A program made the translations under genes and the position numbers. The notes beneath the pieces are model-generated. The model had not been told where the DNA came from. It saw only the letters and a program-made list of their open reading frames with translations, and made no database searches. From Eledone cirrhosa (taxonomy: Eukaryota; Mollusca; Cephalopoda; Octopoda; Eledonidae), in NCBI GenBank assembly GCA_964016885.1, contig OZ024744.1, positions 26,864,108-26,928,107 of the forward strand: a stretch of DNA of 64,000 nt, in the 5' to 3' direction. Every line of letters begins with the position of its first letter. Within the stretch, counting starts at the first letter, position 1. Below are positions 38,301 through 50,100 of this stretch, in pieces.

Positions 38301-40523
38301 AGAAGGGAGGTAACCTTAAGGCCAGGGACACCAGAAGACTCCACTGTTACGGCTAGGCATCTCAGTGCATGTGGTGGTAAGTATGGAGGTAACCTTAGGG
38401 CCAGGGACACCAGAAGTCTCCACTGTTACGGCTAGGCATGTCAGTGCATGTGGTGGTAAGAAAGGAGGTAACCTTAGGGCCAGGGACACCAGAAGTCTCC
38501 ACTGCTACGGCTAGGCATCTCAGTGCATGTGGTGGTAAGAAGGAAGTAACCTTAGGGCCAAGGACACCAGAAGTCTCCACTGCTACGGCTAGGCATCTCA
38601 GTGCATGTGGTGGTAAGAAGGGAGGTAACCTTAGGCCCAGGGACACCAGAAGTCTCCACTGCTACGGCTAGGCATCTCAGTACATGTGGTGGTAAGAAGG
38701 AAGTAACCTTAGGGCCAGGTACACCAGAAGTCTCCACTGCTACGGCTAGACATCTCAGTGCATGTGGTGGTAAGAAGGGAGGTAACCTAAGGGCCAGGGA
38801 CACCAGAAGTCTCCACTGTTACGGCTAGGCATCTCAGTGCATGTGGTGGTAAGTATGGAGGTAACCTTAGGGCCAGGGACACCAGAAGTCTCCACTGTTA
38901 CGGCTAGGCATCTCAGTGCATGTGGTGGTAAGAAGGGAGGTAACCTTAGGGCCAGGGACACCAGAAGTCTCCACTGCTACGGCTAGGCATCTCAGTGCAT
39001 GTGGTGGTAAGAAGGAAGTAACCTTAGGGCCAAGGACACCAGAAGTCTCCACTGTTACGGCTAGGCATCTCAGTGCATGTGGTGGTAAGAAGGGTGGTAA
39101 CCTTAGGGCCAAGGACACCAGAAGTCTCCACTGTTACGGCTAGGCATCTCAGTGCATGTGGTGGTAAGAAAGGAGGTAAACTTAGGGCCAGGGACACCAG
39201 AAGTCTCCACTGTTACGGCTAGGCATCTCAGTGCATGTGGTGGTAAGTATGGAGGTAACCTTAGGGCCAAGGACACCAGAAGTCTCCACTGCTACGGCTA
39301 GGCATCTCAGTGCATGTGGTGGTAAGAAGGGAGCTAACCTTAGGGCCAGGGACACCAGAAGTCTCCACTGCTACGGCTAGGCATCTCAGTGCATGTGGTG
39401 GTAAGAAGGAAGTAACCTTAGGGCCAAGGACACCAGAAGTCTCCACTGTTACGGCTAGGCATCTCAGTGCATGTGGTGGTAAGAAGGGAGGTAACCTTCG
39501 GGTCAAGGACACCAGAAATCTCCACTGTTACGGCTAGGCATGTCAGTGCATGTGGTGGTAAGAAGGGGGGTAACCTTAGGGCCAGGGAGACCAGAAGTCT
39601 CCACTGTTACGGCTAGGCATCTCAGTGCATGTGGTGGTAAGAAGGGAGGTAACCTTAGGGCCAGGGACACCAGAAGTCTCCACTGCTACGGCTAGGCATC
39701 TCAGTGCATGTGGTGGCGATAAGGGAGGTAACCTTAGGGCCAGGGACAACAGAAGCCTCCACTCTTACGGCTAGGCATCTCAGTGCATGTGGTGGTAAGA
39801 AGGGAGGTAACATTAGGGCCAGGGAAACCAGAAGTCTCCACTGTTACGGCTAGGCATCTCAGTGCATGTGGAGGTAAGAAGGGAGGTAACCTTAGGGCCA
39901 GGGACACCAGAAGTCTCCACTGTTACGGCTAGGCATCTCAGTGCATGTGGTGGTAAGAAGGGAGGTAACCTTAGGGCCAAGGACACCAGAAGTCTCCACT
40001 GTTACGGCTAGGCATCTCACTGCATGTGGTGGTAAGAAGGGAGCTAACCTTAGGGCCAGGGACAGCAGAAGTCTCCACTGTTACGGCTAGGCATCTCAGT
40101 GCATGTGGTGGTAAGAAGGGAGGTAACCTTAGGGCCAGGGACACCAGAAGTCTCCACTGTTACGGCTAGGCATCTCAGTGCATGTGGTGGTAAGAAGGGA
40201 GGTAACCTTAGGGCCAAGGACACCAGAAGTCACCACTGTTACGGCTAGGCATCTCACTGCATGTGGTGGTAAGAAGGGAGCTAACCTTAGGGCCAGGGAC
40301 AGCAGAAGTCTCCACTGTTACGGCTAGGCATCTCAGTGCATGTGGTGGTAAGAAGGGAGGTAACCTTAGGGCCAAGGACACCAGAAGTCTCCACTGTTAC
40401 GTCTAGGCATCTCAGTGCATGTGGTGGTAAGAAGGGAAGTAACCTTAGGGCCAGGGACACCAAAAGTCTCCACAGTTACGGCTAGTCATGTCAGTGCATG
40501 TGGTGGTAAGAAGGGAGGTAACC
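29390..40523. repeat. Type I satellite domain, second copy
   Basis: Type I character returns: A-B dimers, F monomers near 30,738, 30,824, 31,447, 33,026, 34,048, 36,256 and 37,364, E monomers near 35,319 and 39,497, and no C or D. Segments match the first type I domain closely, for example 32,090-32,366 with 1,272-1,548, 34,533-34,809 with 4,031-4,307, and 36,662-37,331 with 6,002-6,671. The first 1.7 kb (about 29,400-31,100) is a mosaic of pieces resembling 2.0-2.9 kb and 5.2-5.5 kb of the first copy, so it is not a simple continuation of the duplication. Confidence 0.8.
31618..33760. repeat. 1,576-bp higher-order unit in the second type I block
   Basis: 31,618, 31,697 and 31,978 recur at 33,194, 33,273 and 33,554, again an offset of 1,576. 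The stretch 31,428-31,712 also matches 33,004-33,288, so this repeat extends further left than in the first copy. The whole segment matches 800-2,942 at an offset of 30,818. A related partial copy with the same GAACCGTAGG marker lies at 29,410-29,901. Confidence 0.75.
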
Positions 40524-41576
40524 TTAGGGCCAGGGACACCAGAAGTCTCCACTGTTACGGCTAGGCATCTCAGTGCATGTGGTGGTAAGAAGGGAGGTAA
40601 CCTTAGGGCCAGGGACACCAGAGGTCTCCACTGTTACGGCTAGGCATCTCAGTGCATGTGGTGGTAAGGAGGAAGTAACCTTAGGGCCAGGGACACCAGA
40701 AGACTCCACTGTTACGGCTAGGCATCTCAGTGCATGTGGTGGTAAGAAGGGAGGTAACCTTAGGGTTTGGGACACCAGAAGTCTCCACTGCTACGGCCAG
40801 GCATCTCAGTGCATGTGGTGGTAAGAAGGGAGGTAACCTTAGGGCCAGGGACACCAGAAGTCTCCACTGCTACGGCTAGGCATCTCAGTGCATGTGGTAG
40901 TAAGAAGGGAGGTAACCTTAGGGCCAAGGACACCAGAAGTCTCCACTGTTACGTCTAGGCATCTCAGTGCATGTGGTGGTAAGAAGGGAGGTAACCTTAG
41001 GGCCAGGAACACCAGAGGTCTCCACTGCTACGGCTAGGCATCTCAGTGCATGTGGTGGTAAGAAGGGAGGTAACCTTAGGGCCAAGGACACCAGAAGTCT
41101 CCACTGTTATGTCTAGGCATCTCAGTGCATGTGGTGGTAAGAATGGAGGTAACCTTAGGGCCAGGCACACCAGAAGTCGTCACTGTTAAGGCTAGGCATC
41201 TCAGTGCATGTGGTGGTAAGAAGGGAGGTAACCTTAGGGTCAGAGACACCAGAAGTCTCGACTGCTAAGGCTAGGCATCTCAGTGCATGTGGTGGTAAGA
41301 AGGGAAGTAACCTTAGGGCCAGGGACACCAGAAGTCTCCACAGTTACGGCTAGGCATGTCAGTGCATGTGGTGGTAAGATGGGAGGTAACCTTAGGGCCA
41401 GGGACACCAGAAGTCTCCACTGTTACGGCTAGGCATCTCAGTGCATGTGGTGGTAAGAAGGGAGGTAACCGTAGGGCCAGGGACACCAGAAGTCTCCACT
41501 GTTACGGCTAGGCATCTCAGTGCATGTGGTGGTAAGAAAAAAGTAACCTTAGGGCCAGGGACACCAGAAGTCTCCA
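39590..41576. repeat. Local 1.9-kb duplication, left copy
   Basis: Markers GGCGATAAGG (39,715), CTCACTGCATG, GAGCTAACC with GACAGCAG, TTACGTCTAGG, the C unit at 40,766 and GTAAGAAAAAAG (about 41,533) recur in the same order 1,973 or 1,894 bp to the right. The first large copy holds only one version (about 9,790-11,430), so this duplication arose in the second copy. Confidence 0.8.
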
Positions 41577-43440
41577 CTGTTACGGCTAGGCATCTCAGTG
41601 CATGTGGTGGTAAGAAGGGAGGTAACCTTAGGGCCAGGGACACCAGAAGTCTCCACTGCTACGGCTAGGCATCTCAGTGCATGTGGTGGCGATAAGGGAG
41701 GTAACCTTAGGGCCAGGGACAACAGAAGCCTCCACTCTTACGGCTAGGCATCTCAGTGCATGTGGAGGTAAGAAGGGAGGTAACCTTAGGGCCAGGGACA
41801 CCAGAAGTCTCCACTGTTACGGCTAGGCATCTCAGTGCATGTGGTGGTAAGAAGGGAGGTAACCTTAGGGCCAAGGACACCAGAAGTCTCCACTGTTACG
41901 GCTAGGCATCTCACTGCATGTGGTGGTAAGAAGGGAGCTAACCTTAGGGCCAGGGACAGCAGAAGTCTCCACTGTTACGGCTAGGCATCTCAGTGCATGT
42001 GGTGGTAAGAAGAGAGGTAACCTTAGGGCCAGGGACACCAGAAGTCTCCACTGTTACGGCTAGGCATCTCAGTGCATGTGGTGGTAAGAAGGGAGGTAAC
42101 CTTAGGGCCAAGGACACCAGAAGTCACCACTGTTACGGCTAGGCATCTCACTGCATGTGGTGGTAAGAAGGGAGCTAACCTTAGGGCCAGGGACAGCAGA
42201 AGTCTCCACTGTTACGGCTAGGCATCTCAGTGCATGTGGTGGTAAGAAGGGAGGTAACCTTAGGGCCAAGGACACCAGAAGTCTCCACTGTTACGTCTAG
42301 GCATCTCAGTGCATGTGGTGGTAAGAAGGGAAGTAACCTTAGGGCCAGGGACACCAAAAGTCTCCACAGTTACGGCTTGTCATGTCAGTGCATGTGGTGG
42401 TAAGAAGGGAGGTAACCTTAGGGCCAGGGACACCAGAAGTCTCCACTGTTACGGCTAGGCATCTCAGTGCATGTGGTGGTAAGAAGGGAGGTAACCTTAG
42501 GGCCAGGGACACCAGAGGTCTCCACTGTTACGGCTAGGCATCTCAGTGCATGTGGTGGTAAGGAGGAAGTAACCTTAGGGCCAGGGACACCAGAAGACTC
42601 CACTGTTACGGCTAGGCATCTCAGTGCATGTGGTGGTAAGAAGGGAGGTAACCTTAGGGTTTGGGACACCAGAAGTCTCCACTGCTACGGCCAGGCATCT
42701 CAGTGCATGTGGTGGTAAGAAGGGAGGTAACCTTAGGGCCAGGGACACCAGAAGTCTCCACTGCTACGGCTAGGCATCTCAGTGCATGTGGTAGTAAGAA
42801 GGGAGGTAACCTTAGGGCCAAGGACACCAGAAGTCTCCACTGTTACGTCTAGGCATCTCAGTGCATGTGGTGGTAAGAAGGGAGGTAACCTTAGGGCCAG
42901 GAACACCAGAGGTCTCCACTGCTACGGCTAGGCATCTCAGTGCATGTGGTGGTAAGAAGGGAGGTAACCTTAGGGCCAAGGACACCAGAAGTCTCCACTG
43001 TTATGTCTAGGCATCTCAGTGCATGTGGTGGTAAGAATGGAGGTAACCTTAGGGCCAGGCACACCAGAAGTCGTCACTGTTAAGGCTAGGCATCTCAGTG
43101 CATGTGGTGGTAAGAAGGGAGGTAACCTTAGGGTCAGAGACACCAGAAGTCTCGACTGCTAAGGCTAGGCATCTCAGTGCATGTGGTGGTAAGAAGGGAA
43201 GTAACCTTAGGGCCAGGGACACCAGAAGTCTCCACAGTTACGGCTAGGCATGTCAGTGCATGTGGTGGTAAGATGGGAGGTAACCTTAGGGCCAGGGACA
43301 CCAGAAGTCTCCACTGTTACGGCTAGGCATCTCAGTGCATGTGGTGGTAAGAAGGGAGGTAACCGTAGGGCCAGGGACACCAGAAGTCTCCACTGTTACG
43401 GCTAGGCATCTCAGTGCATGTGGTGGTAAGAAAAAAGTAA
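41577..43440. repeat. Local 1.9-kb duplication, right copy
   Basis: It matches the left copy from GGCGATAAGG at 41,688 through GTAAGAAAAAAG at about 43,431. One monomer with GGGAAACCAG, present at 39,830, is missing here, which accounts for the change of offset from 1,973 to 1,894 (24 monomers). After 43,440 the sequence continues as in the first large copy from about 11,436. Confidence 0.8.
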
Positions 43441-44468
43441 CCTTAGGGCCAGGGACACCAGAAGACTCCACTGTTACGCCTAGGCATCTCAGTGCATGTG
43501 GTGGTAAGAAGGGAGGTAACCTTAGAGTTTGGGACACCAGAAGTCTCCACTGCTACGGCCAGGCATCTCAGTGCATGTGGTGGTAAGAAGGGAGGTAACC
43601 TTAGGGCCAGGGACACCAGACGTCTCCACTGCTACGACTAGGCATGTCAGTGCATGTGGTGGTAAGAAAGCAGGTAACCTTAGGGCCAGGGACACCAGAA
43701 GTCTCCACTGCTACGGTGAGGCATCTCAGTGCATGTGGTGGTAAGAAGGGAGGTAACCTTAGGGCCAAGGACAGCAGAAGTCTCCACTGCTACGGCGAGG
43801 AATCTCAGTGCATGTGGTGGTAAGAAAGGAGGTAACCTTAGGGCCAAGGACACCAGAAGCCTCCACTGTTACGACTAGGCATGTCAGTGCATGTGGTGGT
43901 AAGAAAGCAGGTAACCTTAGGGCCAGGGACACCAGAAGTTTCCACTGCTACGGCGAGGCATCTCAGTGCATGTGGATGTAAGAAGGGAGGTAACCTTAGG
44001 GCCAAGGACACCAGAAGTCTCCACTGTTACGGCTAGGCATGTCAGTGCATGTGGTGGTAAGAAGGAAGTAACCTTAGGGCCAGGCACACCAGAAGTCTCC
44101 ACTGCTACGGCTAGGCATCTCAGTGCATGTGGTGGTAAGAAGGGAGGTAACCTTAGGGCCAGGGACACCAGAAGTCTCCACTGCTACGGCTAGGCATCTC
44201 AGTGCATGTGGTGGTAAAAAGGGAGGTAACCTTAGAGCTAGGGACACCAGAAGTCTCCACTGTTACGGCCAGGCATCTCAGTGCATGTGGTGGTAAGAAG
44301 GGGGGTAACCTTAGGGCCAAGGACACCAGAAGTCTCCACTGTTACGGCTAGGAATCTCAGTGCATGTGGTGGTAAGAAGGGAGGTATCCTTAGGGCCAGG
44401 GACAGCAGAAGTATCCACTGTTACGGCTAGGCATCTCAGTTCATGTGGTGGTAAGAAGGGAGGTAACC

Positions 44469-47400
44469 TTAGGGCCAAGGACACCAGAAGTCTCCACTGC
44501 TACCGCTAGGCATCACAGTGCATGTGGTGGTAAGGAGGGAGGTAACCTTAGGGCCAGGGACACCAGAAGACTCCACCGTTACGGCTAGGCATCTCAGTGC
44601 ATGGGTGGTAAGAAGGGAAGTAACCATATGGCCAAGGTCACCAGAAGTCACCACTGCTACGGCTAGGCATCTCAGTGCATGTGGTGGTAAGAAGGGAGGT
44701 AACCTTAGGGCCAGGGACACCAGAAGTCCCCACTGTTACGGCTAGGCATCTCAGTGCATGTGGTGGTAAGAAAGGAGGTAACCTTAGAGCCAAGGACACC
44801 AGAAGTCTCCACTGTTACGGCTAGGCATTTCAGTGCATCTGGTGGTAAGAAGGGAGGTAACCTTAGGGCCAAGGACACCAGAAGTCCCCACTGCTACGGC
44901 TAGGCATCTCAGTGCATGTGGTGGTAAGAAGGGAGGTAACCTTAGGGCCAGGGACACCAGAAGTCTCCACTGTTACGGCTAGGCATGTCAGTGCATGTGG
45001 TGGTAAGTAGGGAGGTAACCTTAGGGTCAGGGACACCAAAAGTCTCCACTGCTACGGCTAGGCATCTCAGTGCATGTGGTGGTTAGAAGGGAGGTAACCT
45101 TAGGGCCAGGGACACCAGAAGACTCCACTGTTACGGCTAGGCATCTCAGTGCATGTGCTGGTACGAAGGGAGGTAACCTTAGGATTTGGGACACCAGAAT
45201 TCTTCACTGCTACGGCCAGGCATCTCAGTGCATGTGGTGGTAAGAAAGGAGGTAACCTTAGGGCCAAGGACACCAGAAGACTCCACTGTTACGGCTAGGC
45301 ATCTCAGTTCATGTGGTGGTAAGAAAGGAGGTAAACTTAGGGCCAAGGACACCAGAAGCCTCCACTGTTACGACTAGGCATGTCAGTGCATGTAGTGGTA
45401 AGAAATCAGGTAACCTTAGGGCCAGGGACACCAGAAGTCTCCACTGCTACGGCGAGGCATCTCAGTGCATGTGGTGGTAAGAAGGGAGGTAACCTTAGGG
45501 CCAGGGACTCCAGAAGTCTCCACTGTTACGGCTAGGCATGTCAGTGCATGTGGTGGTAAGAAGGGAGCTAACCTTAGGGCCAGGGACAGCAGAAGTCTCC
45601 ACTGCTACGGCTAGGCATCTCAGTGCATGTGGTGGTAAGAAGGAAGTAACCTTAGGGCCAAGGACACCAGAAGTCTCCACTGTTACGGCTAGGCATCTCA
45701 ATGCATGTGGTGGTAAGAAGGGAGGTAACCTTAGGGCCAGGGACACCAGAAGTCTCCACTGCTACGGCTAGGCATCTCAGTGCATGTGGTGGTAAGAAGG
45801 AAGTAACCTTAGGGCCAAGGACACCAGAAGTCTCCACTGTTACGGCTAGGCATGTCAGTGCATGTGGTGGTAAGAAGGGAGGTAACCTTAGGGTTTGGGA
45901 CACCAGAAGTCTCCACTGCTACGGCCAGGCATCTCAGTGCATGTGGTGGTAAGAAGGGAGGTAACCTTAGGGCCAGGGACACCAGACGTCTCCACTGCTA
46001 CGACTAGGCATGTCAGTGCATGTGGTGGTAAGAAAGCAGGTAACCTTAGGGCCAGGGACACCAGAAGTCTCCACTGCTACGGCGAGGCATCTCAGTGCAT
46101 GTGGTGGTAAGAAGGGAGGTAACCTTAGGGCCAAGGACAGCAGAAGTCTCCACTGCTACGGCGAGGAATCTCAGTGCATGTGGTGGTAAGAAAGGAGGTA
46201 ACCTTAGGGCCAAGGTCACCAGAAGCCTCCACTGTTACGACTAGGCATGTCAGTGCATGTGGTGGTAAGAAAGCAGGTAACCTTAGGGCCAGGGACACCA
46301 GAAGTTTCCACTGCTACGGCGAGGCATCTCAGTGCATGTGGATGTAAGAAGGGAGGTAACCTTAGGGCCAAGGACACCAGAAGTCTCCACTGCTACGGCT
46401 AGGCATCTCAGTGCATGTGGTGGTAAGAAGGGAGGTATCCTTAGGGCCAAGGACACCAGAAGACTCCACTGTTACGGCTAGGCATCTCAGTGCATGTGGT
46501 GGTAAGAAGGGAGGTAACCATATGGCCAAGGTCACCAGAAGTCACCACTGCTACGGCTAGGCATCTCAGTGCATGTGGTGGTAAGAAGGGAGGTAACCTT
46601 AGGGCCAGGGACACCAGAAGTCCCCACTGTTACGGCTGGGCATCTCAGTGCATGTGGTGGTAAGAAAGGAGGTAACCTTAGAGCCAAGGACACCAGAAGT
46701 CTCCACTGTTACGGCTAGGCATCTCAGTGCATCTGGTGGTAAGAAGGGAGGTAACCTTAGGGCCAAGGACACCAGAAGTCCCCACTGCTACGGCTAGGCA
46801 TCTCAGTGCATGTGGTGGTAAGAAGGGAGGTAACATTAGGGCAGGGACACCAGAAGTCTCCACTGTTACGGCTAGGCATGTCAGTGCATGTGGTGGTAAG
46901 AAGGGAGGTAACCTTAGGGTCAGGGACACCAAAAGTCTCCACTGCTACGGCTAGGCATCTCAGTGCATGTGGTGGTTAGAAGGGAGGTAACCTTAGGGCC
47001 AGGGACAGCAGAAGTCTCCACTGCTACCGCTAGGCATCTCAGTGCATGTTGTGGTAAGAAGGGAGGTAACCTTAGGGCCAGGGACACCAGAAGTCTCCAC
47101 TGTTACGGCTAGGCATCTCAGTGCATGTGGTGGTAAGAAGGAAGTAACCTTAGGGCCAGGGACACCAGAAGACTCCACTGTTACGGCTAGGCATCTCAGT
47201 GCATGTGGTGGTACGAAGGGAGGTAACCTTAGGTTTTGGGACACCAGAATTCTTCACTGCTACGGCCAGGCATCTCAGTGCATGTGGTGGTAAGAAGGGA
47301 GGTAACCTTAGGGCCAGGGACACCAGAAGACTCCACTGTTACGGCTAGGCATCTCAGTGCATGTGGTTGTAAGTATGGAGGTAACCTTAGGGCCAGGGAC

Positions 47401-50100
47401 ACCAGAAGTCTCCACTTCTACGGCTAGGCATCTCAGTGCATGTGGTGGTAAGAAGGAAGTATCCTTAGGGCCAAGGACACCAGAAGTCTTCACTGTTACG
47501 GCTAGGCATCTCAGTGCATGTGGTGGTAAGAAGGAAGTAACCTTAGGGCCAAGGACACCAGAAGTCTCCACTGTTACGGCTAGGCATCTCAGTGCATGTG
47601 GTGGTAAGATGGGAGGTAACCTTAGGGCCATGGACACCAGAAGTCTCCACTGCTACGGCTAGGCATCTCAGTGCATGTGGTGGTAAGAAAGGAGGTAAAC
47701 TTAGGGCCAAGGACACCAGAAGCCTCCACTGTTACGACTAGGCATGTCAGTGCATGTGGTGGTAAGAAATCAGGTAACCTTAGGGCCAGGGACACCAGAA
47801 GTCTCCACTGCTACGGCTAGGCATCTCAGTGCATGTGGTGGTAAGAAGGGAGGTAACCTTAGGGCCAGGGACACCAGAAGTCTCCACTGTTACGGCTAGG
47901 CATATCAGTGCATGTGGTGGTAAGAAAGGAGGTAACCTTAGGGCCAGCGACACCAGAAGACTCCACTGTTACGGCTAGGCATCTCAGTGCATGTGGTGGT
48001 AAGAATGGAGGTAACCTTAGGGCCAGGGACACCAGAAGTCTCCACTGTTACGGCTAGGCATGTCAGTGCATGTGGTGGTAAGAAAGGAGGTAACCTTAGG
48101 GCCAGGGACACCAGAAGTCTCCACTGCTACGGCTAGGCATCTCAGTGCATGTGGTGGTAAGAAGGAAGTAACCTTAGGGCCAAGGACACAAGAAGTCTTC
48201 ACTGTTACGGCTAGGCATATCAGTGCATGTGGTGGTAAAAAGGGAGGTAACCTTAGGGCCAGGGACACCAGAAGTCTCCACTGCTACGGCTAGGCATCTC
48301 AGTGCATGTGGTGGTAAGAAGGAAGTAACCTTAAGGCCAAGGACACCAGAAGTCTCCACTGTTACGGCTAGGCATCTCAGTGCATGTGGTGGTAATAAGG
48401 GAGGTAACCTTAGGTCCAGGAACACCAGAAGTCTCCACTGTTAAGGCTAGGCATCTCAGTGCATGTGGATGTAAGAAGGGAGGTAATCTTAGGGCCAAGG
48501 ACACCAGAAGTCTCCACTGTTACGGCTAGGCATGTCAGTGCATGTGGTGGTAAGAAGGAAGTAACCTTAGGGCCAGGCACACCAGAAGTCTCCACTGCTA
48601 CGGCTAGGCATCTCAGTGCATGTGGTGGTAAGAAGGGAGGTAACGTTAGAGCTAGGGACACCAGAAGTCTCCACTGTTACGGCCAGGCATCTCAGTGCAT
48701 GTGGTGGTAAGAAGGGGGGTAACCTTAGGGCCAAGGACACCAGAAGTCTCCACTTTTACGGCTAGGAATCTCAGTGCATGTGGTGGTAAGAAGGGAGGTA
48801 ACCATATGGCCAAGGTCACCAGAAGTCACCACTGCTACGGCTAGGCATCTCAGTGCATGTGGTGGTAAGAAGGGAGGTAACCTTAGGGCCAGGGACACCA
48901 GAAGTCCCCACTGTTACGGCTAGGCATCTCAGTGCATGTGGTGGTAAGAAAGGAGGTAACCTTAGAGCCAAGGACACCAGAAGTCTCCACTGTTACGGCT
49001 AGGCATCTCACTGCATCTGGTGGTAAGAAGGGAGGTAACCTTAGGGCCAAGGACACCAGAAGTCCCCACTGCTACGGCTAGGTATCTCAGTGCATGTGGT
49101 GGTAAGAAGGGAGGTAACCTTAGGGCCAGGGACACCAGAAGTCTCCACTGTTACGGCTAGGCATGTCAGTGCATGTGGTGGTAAGAAGGGAGGTAACCTT
49201 AGGGTCAGGGACACCAAAAGTCTCCACTGCTACGGCTAGGCATCTCAGTGCATGTGGTGGTTAGAAGGGAGGTAACCTTAGGGCCAGGGACACCAGAAGA
49301 CTCTACTGTTACGGCTAGGCATCTCAGTGCATGTGCTGGTACGAAGGGAGGTAACCTTAGGTTTTAGGACACCAGAATTCTTCACTGCTACGGCCAGGCA
49401 TCTCAGTGCATGTGGTGGTAAGAAGGGAGGTAACCTTAGGGCCAAGGACACCAGAAGACTCCACTGTTACGGCTAGGCATCTCAGTTCATGTGGTGGTAA
49501 GAAAGGAGGTAAACTTAGGGCCAAGGACACCAGAAGCCTCCACTGTTACGACTAGGCATGTCAGTGCATGTGGTGGTAAGAAATCAGGTAACCTTAGGGC
49601 CAGGGACACCAGAAGTCTCCACTGCTACGGCGAGGCATCTCAGTGCATGTGGTGGTAAGAAGGGAGGTAACCTTAGGGCCAGGGACTCCAGAAGTCTCCA
49701 CTGTTACGGCTAGGCATGTCAGTGCATGTGGTGGTAAGAAGGGAGCTAACCTTAGGGCCAGGGACAGCAGAAGTCTCCACTGCTACGGCTAGGCATCTCT
49801 GTGCATGTGGTGGTAAGAAGGAAGTAACCTTAGGGCCAAGGACACCAGAAGTCTCCACTGTTACGGCTAGGCATCTCAGTGCATGTGGTGGTAAGAAGGG
49901 AGGTAACCTTAGGGCCAGGGACACCAGAAGACTCCACTGCTACGGCTAGGCATCTCAGTGCATGTGGTGGTAAGAAGGAAGTAACCTTAGGGCCAAGGAC
50001 ACCAGAAGTCTCCACTGTTACGGCTAGGCATCTCAGTGCATGTGGTGGTAAGAAGGGAGGTAACATTAGGGCCAGGGACACCAGACGTCTCCACTGCTAC
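44469..50100. repeat. 4.33-kb higher-order unit in the second type II block, shortened
   Basis: 44,469-46,110 matches 12,465-14,106 at a constant offset of 32,004, including the private GCATGGGTGG and CTCAATGC changes. 49,673 corresponds to 17,817, so here the internal repeat distance is 4,178 rather than 4,326. Most of the shortening reflects loss of three monomers (227 bp) near 48,790, where the counterpart of 16,700-16,930 is missing. Confidence 0.7.
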
